From the NCBI GenBank assembly GCA_964506935.1, contig CAZDOD010000175.1, positions 1-5,881 of the forward strand: a DNA stretch of 5,881 nt, written 5' to 3'. Source of the DNA: CAZDOD01 sp964506935 (GTDB taxonomy: Bacteria; Desulfobacterota; Zymogenia; Zymogenales; Zymogenaceae). The translations under genes were made by a program, and so were the position numbers. The notes under the pieces are model-generated. The model was not told the origin of the DNA and made no database searches. It saw nothing but the letters and a program-made list of their open reading frames with translations. Numbering within the stretch: the first letter of the stretch is position 1; each line of letters starts with the position of its first letter. Positions 1 to 5,881 of the stretch are shown one piece after another.

Positions 1-1332
1 TATGATACTCTCTTTGAGCCTCGCGGGACAGGAGACATTTATGCAGCGGTAGGCGACCTCACCCGGAAGCTTCACGACGTCGCTATTACACACGGGGCAA
101 TTTTTCGGGATGTGAAATTTCACTTGGGTGCCGTCACGCCTGTCTTCGATCACCTTTACGACGTATGGGATCACCTCGCCCGCGCGCTCGACCAAGACCC
201 AGTCGCCTATCTTGATATCCTTACGGTCGATCTCGTCCTGATTGTGAAGTGATGCCCGGCTCACGGTGACACCGCCGAGTCTTACAGGCTCCAAGATCGC
301 CGTGGGGGTAATTGTTCCGGTCCTCCCGACATTTACGACGATATCCTTTATCCTTGTCACTTCCTGCCTGCTCACAAACTTATATGCAACAGCCCATCGG
401 GGTGCCCTCGAGGTCTGATCGAGGCGCTCCTGTAGCGAAAGGTCGTTTACCTTGATCACGACGCCGTCTATCTCGTAGGGGAGGTCATCTCTATTCTCTT
501 CCATCTTTTTGTGATATTCGATGGCCGGCTTCGGCCCCGATACCACTTCGGTATGTTCGTTTGTCTTTAGGCCCCAAGAGTTCAGGGCATTGAGTATATC
601 CATCTGTGTCTTAAAGCTTACCCCAATGACACTCCCGATACCATAGCAGTATATGTCGAGGGGGCGCTTTGCAGTGATCGTGCTGTCGAGCTGTCTCATT
701 GAGCCCGCGGCGGCGTTCCTCGGATTTGCAAACGGCGGCTCGCCCTCCTCATCCCTCGTCCTGTTTAACTTCCCGAACTCCTCTTTCCCTAGGTAGACCT
801 CGCCCCTGACCTCAAGACGACCTGGGATCGGGAGGTTTTCATTTTCGATAAGACGAAGCGGGATCGACCTTATCGTCCTAAGATTGTTGGTTATGTTTTC
901 GCCCGACACCCCATCGCCTCGTGTAGAGCCGAGTGTGAATAATCCGTCCTCGTATACGAGCTCAACCGCGAGTCCGTCCATCTTGGGCTCGGCGACGTAT
1001 TCTATCTCGTCTGTGGTCTTTAAAAACCTCTTTGTCCGCTCGTCGAATTCATAAAATTCTTTTTCGGAATTGGCGTTTAAAAGGCTCAACATCGGGATGG
1101 TGTGGGTAACTGTCTCAAACTTCGAAAGCGGCGTCGCTCCGACTCTCTGGGTGGGCGAATCGGATGTGACGAGTTCGGGAAATTTCCCCTCGAGGAAGAT
1201 AAGCTCCCTTATCAGGTCGTCATATTCCGAATCGGATATCACGGGATCATCCATACTGTAGTAGCGGACATTATGGTAGTTTATCTCGTCCCTGAGTTTT
1301 TCTATCCGCCCTCTCGCATCGACGATATCCAT
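1..1332 (-). CDS. ligA: NAD+-dependent DNA ligase LigA, 3'-truncated by window edge
   Basis: This gene encodes the replicative and repair ligase that seals nicks in duplex DNA using NAD+. The reading frame is open for 444 codons from ATG at 1332 to the window edge. Visible parts, in order: the N-terminal Ia domain (about residues 1-65, with NYHNVRYY and ISDSEYDDL); the adenylation domain with the nucleotidyl-lysine motif KMDG (Lys118), STRGDG, EVRGEVY, NPRNAAAGSMRQ and EIDGVVIKV; the OB fold (VGRTGTITPTA, SLHNQDEI, VERAGEVIP); and a Cys4 zinc finger (Cys412, Cys415, Cys430, Cys435). E. coli LigA has 671 residues, so the helix-hairpin-helix and BRCT domains lie outside the window. Start choice: the ATG at 1332 gives MDIVDARGRIEKL, the usual LigA N-terminus. 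An in-frame ATG at 1374 would add 14 unconserved residues and lies upstream of the best promoter. No Shine-Dalgarno precedes 1332, consistent with a leaderless transcript. The frame is intact. Confidence 0.97.
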   Translation of the reverse strand, partial: MDIVDARGRIEKLRDEINYHNVRYYSMDDPVISDSEYDDLIRELIFLEGKFPELVTSDSPTQRVGATPLSKFETVTHTIPMLSLLNANSEKEFYEFDERTKRFLKTTDEIEYVAEPKMDGLAVELVYEDGLFTLGSTRGDGVSGENITNNLRTIRSIPLRLIENENLPIPGRLEVRGEVYLGKEEFGKLNRTRDEEGEPPFANPRNAAAGSMRQLDSTITAKRPLDIYCYGIGSVIGVSFKTQMDILNALNSWGLKTNEHTEVVSGPKPAIEYHKKMEENRDDLPYEIDGVVIKVNDLSLQERLDQTSRAPRWAVAYKFVSRQEVTRIKDIVVNVGRTGTITPTAILEPVRLGGVTVSRASLHNQDEIDRKDIKIGDWVLVERAGEVIPYVVKVIEDRRDGTQVKFHIPKNCPVCNSDVVKLPGEVAYRCINVSCPARLKESII

Positions 1333-1338
1333 ATGCGC

Positions 1339-1368
1339 ATTATATATGAAATCATTAAAAATATGCAA
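1339..1368 (-). promoter_or_regulatory. Candidate sigma-70-type promoter of ligA, leaderless
   Basis: On the minus strand a perfect TATAAT -10 box (1344-1339) lies exactly 6 nt before the ligA ATG. The transcription start would therefore fall on or beside the A of the start codon. A partial -35, TTGCAT (1368-1363), sits 18 bp upstream of the -10, and the surrounding DNA is rich in A and T. No ribosome binding site precedes the ATG, which fits leaderless initiation. The -10 box and spacing are seen directly; leaderless use is inferred. Confidence 0.55.
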
Positions 1369-1393
1369 GCCCATTTAAAAATGCCGTCTTGAC

Positions 1394-1423
1394 TTGTCGA
1401 TCGGTGTTGTGTTACCTTATCAT
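1394..1423 (+). promoter_or_regulatory. Weak candidate promoter for the rightward operon
   Basis: TTGTCG (1394-1399) and TATCAT (1418-1423) are spaced 18 bp apart and match the sigma-70 hexamers at 4/6 and 5/6 positions. Transcription would start near 1430, about 20-25 nt before the GTG of the SAM hydrolase gene. An overlapping TTGACT (1389-1394) is a better -35 but has only a poor -10 (TACCTT, 1413-1418). The divergent layout requires a plus-strand promoter in or near this gap, but the exact element is uncertain. Confidence 0.3.
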
Positions 1424-1441
1424 GGAGGTGTTATAAAAAAA

Positions 1442-1447
1442 AGGGAG
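1442..1447 (+). promoter_or_regulatory. Ribosome binding site fixing the GTG start at 1453
   Basis: AGGGAG lies 5 nt before GTG 1453. No other in-frame ATG, GTG or TTG with a suitable site was seen between here and the ligA promoter, so this site supports the GTG. A second strong site-like run, GGAGGTG (1424-1430), has no start codon at a usable distance. Confidence 0.6.
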
Positions 1448-1452
1448 AGAGC

Positions 1453-2235
1453 GTGAAGGGCGAAAGCTATCCCCTGATTACATTGACCACGGATTTCGGA
1501 TATAAAGATCCTTTCGCCGGTGTAATGAAGGGGGTGATCTTGGGGATCAATCCCAAGGCCGAGGTCATCGACCTCTCGCACGGCATCTCACCCCAGAACG
1601 TGAGAGAAGGGGCCTTCGTCCTGCTTTCGAGCTACAGATATTTTCGGCCAAAAACGATACATGTCGTCGTTGTCGACCCAAGTGTCGGCTCGAAACGTAG
1701 GGCGATCGCGGTCGAGACCAAAGACTATATCTTTCTCGGCCCCGATAACGGCGTCCTGTCATGGGCCGTGGATGAAAATAGGATGGTATCTGCCGTCGAG
1801 ATAACAAGTAGCGATTTCATCACCGATAAGATATCCCACACATTTCAGGGGAGGGACATATTCGCGCCCGCAGCCGCGCATCTCTCGCTCGGCGTCTCCA
1901 TTAGAGATATGGGGCCTAAGATAGAGGAAATTATCTCGATACCGTTTCCGAGACCGGAGATCTCTGATGGCGAGATACGGGGTGAAGTTTTATATATAGA
2001 TCAATTCGGTAACCTGATAACGAATATACCTCAAAAATTTGAAGAGAAGATCAAAGAGGTGAGAGCGGGCAAAATAAAAATAAGTGGCATCTCGGCTAGC
2101 TACTCGGATGTCGATGTCGGCGAAATTGTGTCAGTCTTTGGGAGCTCGGGATATCTCGAGATAGCAAAAAATCAGGGGAGTGCAAAATCTGCGATTGATA
2201 TTGATGTGGGTGTCGAGGTGAGGGGGATATTTTGA
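1453..2235 (+). CDS. SAM hydroxide adenosyltransferase (SAM hydrolase, DUF62 family)
   Basis: Members of this family, related to the fluorinase FlA and chlorinase SalL, split S-adenosylmethionine with water into adenosine and methionine; the cellular role is poorly understood. The protein has 260 residues, a normal length. Visible motifs: LTTDFGYKDPF (residues 11-21, with Asp14), IDLSHGI (39-45), VVVVDPSVGSKRR (71-83, Asp75 and Arg82), LGPDNGVLSW (95-104), TFQGRDIFAPAAAHL (130-144), and the C-terminal-domain signature IDQFGNLITNI (182-192). There is no signal peptide or membrane segment, so it should be cytosolic. One oddity: family members usually read TFHGRD, where the His belongs to the Asp-Arg-His water-activating triad described for PH0463, but here it is Gln132 (codon CAG). 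Asp75 and Arg82 are kept. Hydrolase activity is therefore less certain than membership of the family. It starts with GTG and is the first gene of the rightward run; its TGA overlaps the TTG of the endonuclease V gene. Confidence 0.93.
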   Translation: MKGESYPLITLTTDFGYKDPFAGVMKGVILGINPKAEVIDLSHGISPQNVREGAFVLLSSYRYFRPKTIHVVVVDPSVGSKRRAIAVETKDYIFLGPDNGVLSWAVDENRMVSAVEITSSDFITDKISHTFQGRDIFAPAAAHLSLGVSIRDMGPKIEEIISIPFPRPEISDGEIRGEVLYIDQFGNLITNIPQKFEEKIKEVRAGKIKISGISASYSDVDVGEIVSVFGSSGYLEIAKNQGSAKSAIDIDVGVEVRGIF

Positions 2236-2933
2236 ATTTTTCCGAACTCCACTCGTGGGACCTCGATTACAAGGGAGCAGTCGCCATTCAGGAGGAGCTC
2301 AGAAAGAAATTGGATTTAAGACCCAGCACAAAAAAGGAATTTAATATCGTGGCGGGGGCCGATGTCTCCTATATGAGGCGGGGGGACTTTTTCTTCTCCG
2401 GTGTTGTGGTAATGGATATAAGGTCTTTTGATATATTGGAGACGGCCGAAAGTCACCTTACGGTCAACTTCCCCTATATACCCGGTCTACTGTCGTTCAG
2501 GGAGGGCCCTGTACTTTTGAGGGCGTTTCGGAAGCTCAAAATCGTCCCCGATGCCGTAATATTCGACGGCCAGGGCACAGCCCACCAGAGGGGATTCGGC
2601 ATCGCCTCGCACCTGGGCCTCGTTCTCAATATACCGTCTGTAGGGTGTGCAAAATCGAGGCTAGTCGGGGAGTTCGGGGAGGTCGGGGTAAAAAAAGGGA
2701 GTATTACTCCCCTAGTCTACAACGGCGACAAGGTCGGGTATGTCGTCAGGACGAAGGACAACGTCAAACCGGTCTTCATATCGCCGGGAAATATGTTGAG
2801 CCATGAAGACTGTGTCGGACTCGTCCTATCGGCAACCGGAAGATATCGACTCCCTGAGCCGATCAGGGCGGCCCACACGCTGGTGAATAGGTCTAGAAGG
2901 GAATCTCTAAAAGAAAATGAGGCCAGGAGTTAG
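2232..2933 (+). CDS. nfi: Endonuclease V (deoxyinosine 3'-endonuclease)
   Basis: Endonuclease V cuts DNA at the second phosphodiester bond 3' of deoxyinosine, starting repair of deaminated adenine; some homologues cut inosine in RNA. The 233 residues match the family length (Thermotoga maritima enzyme, 225). Conserved features: VAGADVSY with metal ligand Asp44; the wedge and active-site segment PYIPGLLSFREGP (81-93, Tyr82 and Glu91); FDGQGTAHQRGFGIASHLG (111-129, Asp112 and His118); SVGCAKSRL (136-144, Lys141); and His215 near the C-terminus (IRAAH). All expected catalytic residues are present, so it should be active. The start is TTG 2232, which overlaps the upstream TGA as TTGA and follows a purine-rich GAGGGGG (2220-2226) at 5 nt spacing, an arrangement typical of translational coupling. 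The 3' end lies 4 nt before the transglycosylase start. Confidence 0.96.
   Translation: MNFSELHSWDLDYKGAVAIQEELRKKLDLRPSTKKEFNIVAGADVSYMRRGDFFFSGVVVMDIRSFDILETAESHLTVNFPYIPGLLSFREGPVLLRAFRKLKIVPDAVIFDGQGTAHQRGFGIASHLGLVLNIPSVGCAKSRLVGEFGEVGVKKGSITPLVYNGDKVGYVVRTKDNVKPVFISPGNMLSHEDCVGLVLSATGRYRLPEPIRAAHTLVNRSRRESLKENEARS
2925..2929 (+). promoter_or_regulatory. Ribosome binding site that decides the transglycosylase start
   Basis: AGGAG inside the last codons of the endonuclease V gene lies 8 nt before ATG 2938. The earlier in-frame ATG at 2917 has no comparable site, overlaps the endonuclease V gene, and would add MRPGVRN ahead of the membrane anchor. The site therefore favours 2938. Confidence 0.65.
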
Positions 2934-2937
2934 AAAC

Positions 2938-5163
2938 ATGGGGCGAACGAGATATCTTATTGTAATCCTTTTATATCTCGTAGTTATCCTACTATTTCAG
3001 TTCTCATGCGTAAAAAGGATTTCCCGATTCACTCCGGGCGACGAATTTTTATACTTTCTCTACCTATATGCGGGTGGTGAATATTCAAAGCTCGTTGGAG
3101 AGACAGAAATCCTCGATCTGGAATCATTAAAGACCAACCAGGCCAAAAAGATCGCATATATGACGGCTGTAGCGGCATTAAAGATAGAAGATTACGAGAG
3201 CGCCGAAAAGTATCTCGAATACTGCCTCAAAAATTACAAAGTGCTCGAAGACTACGTCTTATACAACCTTTCCGTTGTCTATTCCAAGAAGGGTAACTAC
3301 AAGGCCGCCCTCGAGATGGGTGAAAAGCTCCTCGAAGAATATCCGGACAGCGTCTGGTACAACTACATGACGGTTACAATCGGTGGTTACCACGCCGGGT
3401 TAGGAGACTACGACACTGCACTTTCCATCTACGAAGAATTTTTGAAGGAAAATAAGGAATCCGAGAAATACCCGAAAGTCCTGTTCCTCAAGGGGGAGAC
3501 CCTCGAGATGATGGGGAGGAACGAGGATGCAAAATCTATATATAAAAAGGTGTGGATCAATTATCCCTCAGACGATATCTCAGCCGAAGCCTTTTCCGGC
3601 ATCGTCCGTCTCGGCGGCGTTGACGGGCTTTCGGTATCGGAACTCAAAAAGAGGGTCGACACGTTATATAATTTAAACCGATATTCGATGGTCATCTCTG
3701 CGATCGGCGAGATGCCCGCATTGCTGAAGACGAGGTACGAGAGTCTCACAGACTACAAAGATCTAGAGTTTATCAAGGCGAAGTCCTATTACAGGACGAG
3801 GAAATACACTAAATCGATGGAGATATTCGACAGGCTCTCAAAGAATCCCGGGAACCTCTCGAAAAAGGACCTCCTCTACTGGAGGGCAAATGTATATGAT
3901 AGGCTGGACAAAGATGAGCTAGCGATATCTACCTATCTCGAAATCTTTGGCAATTACCCGAAGTCCTCACTCGCAGACGACGCCCTCTATCTTGCGGCGA
4001 GGACTTGTGAAGAGGTAAAAGACTACGATAGGGCAATATACTATTATAAGAAATATCTCGATACGTTTTCTCACGGCAAAATGGTGGAAGAGATACTCTG
4101 GTATACGGGATGGCTCTATTACAAAATGGGGGATTATGAGTCGGCGGAAGGATATTTTACGAGGCTCGCCGAGAACTACAAAGGTAAAGATAAATATCCA
4201 CAGTATCTCTACTGGAAGGCGCGGTCTCTTGAGAAGCGGGATATGATCGAGGATGCCTCATCGATATATAAGACAATCTTGGAAGAATATCCTGCGACAT
4301 ATTACGGATATCAGGTGGGCGAGCGACTCAGGGGACTCGGATTCGATGTCGAACTGACAACGAAGGGTTACAAATTCGACCCGAATTTCTGGACGCGCGG
4401 CCACTTTCGCTATACCGAGTTCACCTCCGATGAGAGGATAGTATCGCATTTAGAGAGGTCAATGGAGCTTGTCGCAATGGATATGGACGATGATGCAAAC
4501 CGTGAACTCGAGCTTGTGGTGAGCCGATGCGTCGGCGACCCCGATCTCCTCATCGAGGTGGCGAGGCTGCTCCGGTACTCGGGCGATTACTACACCCCAA
4601 TTGTAATAGCAAACAGGAACTTCAAGCCCTATCTCGATCAATATGTGCCGGGGGAGAACGATCTATACTGGCAGATGAAATATCCCGAGGGATATAAGAA
4701 GGAGGTGGAAAGATTGTCTTCGGAGTACGGCATAGAGCCCACCCTTATCTATTCGATCATTAGGGCCGAGAGCCTCTATCAGCCCGGTGTCTATTCATGG
4801 GCGGGGGCGATAGGTCTCATGCAGATAATCCCTGACACCGGAAGGGGGATAGCGAAGGATATGGGGATTTCAGATTTCGAGGTCGATGACCTTTTGGACT
4901 ACAAGACGAACCTCACGTTCGGGGTATACTACCTCTCCGGGCTTTTGAAGAAATACGACGGAGAGATTGTCTATGCCCTTTGCGGCTATAATGCCGGACC
5001 GGGTAATGCGAGAAAATGGATCGACGCAAGAGACCCCGATACCGATATGGACGAATTCATAGAAAATATCCCATATCCGGAGACTAGGCAATACATCAAG
5101 AGGATTTTGGAATACTACAGCATATATAGGGCGCTCTATGAAGGCGAAAATATTATACAATAG
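2938..5163 (+). CDS. Membrane-anchored lytic murein transglycosylase with TPR array and C-terminal SLT domain
   Basis: The enzyme cleaves the MurNAc-GlcNAc bond of peptidoglycan, leaving 1,6-anhydroMurNAc ends, and acts in the cell envelope. From ATG 2938 it has 741 residues. Residues 6-23 form a hydrophobic signal or anchor segment after a short Arg-containing start; Cys24 follows Ser23 but the preceding residues (FQFS) do not fit a standard lipobox, so it may be a lipoprotein or an N-terminally anchored protein. About eight TPR-like helical pairs cover residues 106-211 and 276-453, ending in phrases such as LLEEYPD and ILEEYPA. A linker follows, then the SLT (Slt70-type) catalytic domain at about 587-728: IIRAES with catalytic Glu611, AGAIGLMQIIPDTG (622-635), CGYNAGPGNARKW (682-694) and IPYPETRQYIKRI (711-723). 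It resembles Slt70 in having a helical superstructure before the SLT domain, but the repeats are recognisably TPR. The last 26 nt overlap the pyrK start. Confidence 0.93.
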   Translation: MGRTRYLIVILLYLVVILLFQFSCVKRISRFTPGDEFLYFLYLYAGGEYSKLVGETEILDLESLKTNQAKKIAYMTAVAALKIEDYESAEKYLEYCLKNYKVLEDYVLYNLSVVYSKKGNYKAALEMGEKLLEEYPDSVWYNYMTVTIGGYHAGLGDYDTALSIYEEFLKENKESEKYPKVLFLKGETLEMMGRNEDAKSIYKKVWINYPSDDISAEAFSGIVRLGGVDGLSVSELKKRVDTLYNLNRYSMVISAIGEMPALLKTRYESLTDYKDLEFIKAKSYYRTRKYTKSMEIFDRLSKNPGNLSKKDLLYWRANVYDRLDKDELAISTYLEIFGNYPKSSLADDALYLAARTCEEVKDYDRAIYYYKKYLDTFSHGKMVEEILWYTGWLYYKMGDYESAEGYFTRLAENYKGKDKYPQYLYWKARSLEKRDMIEDASSIYKTILEEYPATYYGYQVGERLRGLGFDVELTTKGYKFDPNFWTRGHFRYTEFTSDERIVSHLERSMELVAMDMDDDANRELELVVSRCVGDPDLLIEVARLLRYSGDYYTPIVIANRNFKPYLDQYVPGENDLYWQMKYPEGYKKEVERLSSEYGIEPTLIYSIIRAESLYQPGVYSWAGAIGLMQIIPDTGRGIAKDMGISDFEVDDLLDYKTNLTFGVYYLSGLLKKYDGEIVYALCGYNAGPGNARKWIDARDPDTDMDEFIENIPYPETRQYIKRILEYYSIYRALYEGENIIQ

Positions 5164-5881
5164 GGAGGTCTCCCCCACATATTTCAAGATGGCGATAGCC
5201 GGCGATGAAAAGCTAAAAGGTGGCGAGCCGGGGCAATTCGTCATGGTAAGGGGGGACTGGGGGACCAATCCGCTTTTGAGGAGGCCGTTTAGCATATATC
5301 GCTACCGACCGAATAACGAGGGGGTTGAGATACTCTATAAGGTCGTTGGAATGGGGACAAGGCTCCTTTCCGAGATGAATTCTGGGGATGAGCTTGATAT
5401 AATCGGGCCGCTGGGAAATGGTTTTCCTCATCCACAACAAAATAAAAAGCCGATAATTCTGGTTGCAGGCGGGATAGGTGTCGCGCCGCTAATGGCGGTG
5501 GCGGAGGCCATCGGCGGGAAGGCGTCGCTAATTATCGGTGGAAAGTCTAAGGACGACGTGGAATTTGTCGGTGATGACGCAAAGGATATCGGTCTTGATG
5601 TAACCTACTCGACAGAGGACGGGAGCATGGGGCACCGCGGAACTGCGGTAGATGTATTTGCCGAAAGGATCTCCGAGGGAGACATCGTTTATTCGTGTGG
5701 GCCCGAGGGGATGTTGAGGGAGATATCGAAGTTATCGGATAAAAAAGGTTTTTCGGGATATATAGCGACTGAGGAAAAGATGGCGTGCGGGATCGGGGCT
5801 TGTCTCGGCTGTGCGGTAAAGAGTAGGGGAGGGGGGTATATGTTGACATGCAAAGACGGGCCGGTGTTTGACCTCAAAGAT
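5138..5881 (+). CDS. pyrK: Dihydroorotate dehydrogenase B electron-transfer subunit PyrK, 3'-truncated
   Basis: PyrK carries FAD and a [2Fe-2S] cluster and passes electrons from the FMN subunit PyrD to NAD+ during dihydroorotate oxidation in UMP synthesis. The frame is open for 248 codons to the window edge. Features: an N-terminal FAD-binding barrel with PGQFVMVR (31-38) and RRPFSIY (48-54); GMGTRLL (71-77); GPLGNGF (90-96); the NAD-binding start LVAGGIGVAPLMA (108-120); SCGPEGML (186-193); and four cluster cysteines, Cys217, Cys222, Cys225 (CGIGACLGC) and Cys238. The L. lactis protein has 262 residues, so only about 10-15 are missing. ATG 5138 gives MKAKILYNREVSPTYFKMAI, the standard PyrK beginning, with AGGG (5128-5131) 6 nt upstream. 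The internal ATG at 5189 would cut away the first strand. A pyrD gene would be expected just downstream. The alternative, a ferredoxin-NADP reductase-like NfnA/SudB protein, fits less well. Confidence 0.92.
   Translation, partial: MKAKILYNREVSPTYFKMAIAGDEKLKGGEPGQFVMVRGDWGTNPLLRRPFSIYRYRPNNEGVEILYKVVGMGTRLLSEMNSGDELDIIGPLGNGFPHPQQNKKPIILVAGGIGVAPLMAVAEAIGGKASLIIGGKSKDDVEFVGDDAKDIGLDVTYSTEDGSMGHRGTAVDVFAERISEGDIVYSCGPEGMLREISKLSDKKGFSGYIATEEKMACGIGACLGCAVKSRGGGYMLTCKDGPVFDLKD

Noticed and set aside
1333..1374. Longer LigA start at ATG 1374
   Set aside because: It adds 14 residues not expected in LigA, and the -10 and -35 elements lie inside that extension.
1070..1392. Two overlapping plus-strand open frames (1070-1261 and 1102-1392)
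   Set aside because: They run antisense to the strongly conserved LigA N-terminal and adenylation regions, match no recognisable family, and read as frame shadows.
2917..2937. Longer transglycosylase start at ATG 2917
   Set aside because: It lacks a good ribosome binding site, whereas ATG 2938 has AGGAG at 8 nt; the extension precedes the signal segment without adding conserved sequence.
5163..5176. Small inverted repeat GGGAGGTCTCCC after the transglycosylase stop
   Set aside because: The stem is only 4-5 bp, no T-run follows, and it lies inside the pyrK coding sequence, so it is not a credible terminator.
5189..5191. Alternative pyrK start at the internal ATG
   Set aside because: It would remove the conserved first strand of the FAD domain; the nearest GGGAGG is about 20 nt away, too far to serve it.
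4870..5295. 141-codon minus-strand open frame, and further minus-strand frames at 5213-5440, 5547-5849 and 5689-5877
   Set aside because: They lie opposite the SLT domain and pyrK, whose motifs are well conserved; the predicted peptides are low in recognisable features and rich in Pro/Arg/Ser, as expected of antisense frames.
1..5881. Mobile elements, CRISPR arrays, tRNA or rRNA genes, riboswitches
   Set aside because: Coding sequence fills nearly the whole window; no terminal inverted repeats, regularly spaced repeats, cloverleaf-like segments or transposase motifs were seen, and the only intergenic gap is 120 bp.

Overview
The window is a compact bacterial chromosome segment. It has one housekeeping gene on the minus strand and four closely packed genes on the plus strand. 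Starts are ATG, GTG and TTG with Shine-Dalgarno sites, and arginine is coded mostly by AGG/AGA. A TPR-type lytic transglycosylase implies a peptidoglycan wall. A PyrK-dependent dihydroorotate dehydrogenase is common in anaerobic and Gram-positive lineages and in some deltaproteobacteria-like groups. I lean towards an anaerobic, Gram-negative-type (Desulfobacterota-like) organism, but the sequence does not settle the taxonomy.

Layout. Positions 1-1332 (minus) hold the N-terminal two thirds of NAD+-dependent DNA ligase LigA; the window edge cuts off its C-terminus. A 120-bp divergent intergenic region (1333-1452) carries a convincing -10 element for ligA, placed so that the transcript would begin at or next to the ATG (leaderless). 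It also holds a weaker candidate promoter and a ribosome binding site for the rightward genes. The rightward run is a SAM hydroxide adenosyltransferase (DUF62 family, 1453-2235), endonuclease V (2232-2933), a TPR-rich membrane-anchored lytic transglycosylase (2938-5163) and PyrK, the electron-transfer subunit of dihydroorotate dehydrogenase (5138 to beyond the window edge). Genes in this run overlap by 4 nt, are separated by 4 nt, and overlap by 26 nt. No terminator was seen inside it, so it looks like one operon with translational coupling.

How the genes fit together. There is no single obvious pathway. Two products deal with DNA integrity (LigA, and endonuclease V acting on deaminated adenine). 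One splits SAM to adenosine and methionine, one remodels peptidoglycan, and one feeds electrons from dihydroorotate oxidation in UMP synthesis to NAD. A loose nucleotide theme (adenosine, deoxyinosine, orotate) can be drawn, but that is inference. I saw no mobile element, CRISPR array, tRNA or rRNA, and no clear novel system. The points most worth a second look are the leaderless ligA promoter and a His-to-Gln change in the presumed catalytic triad of the SAM hydrolase.
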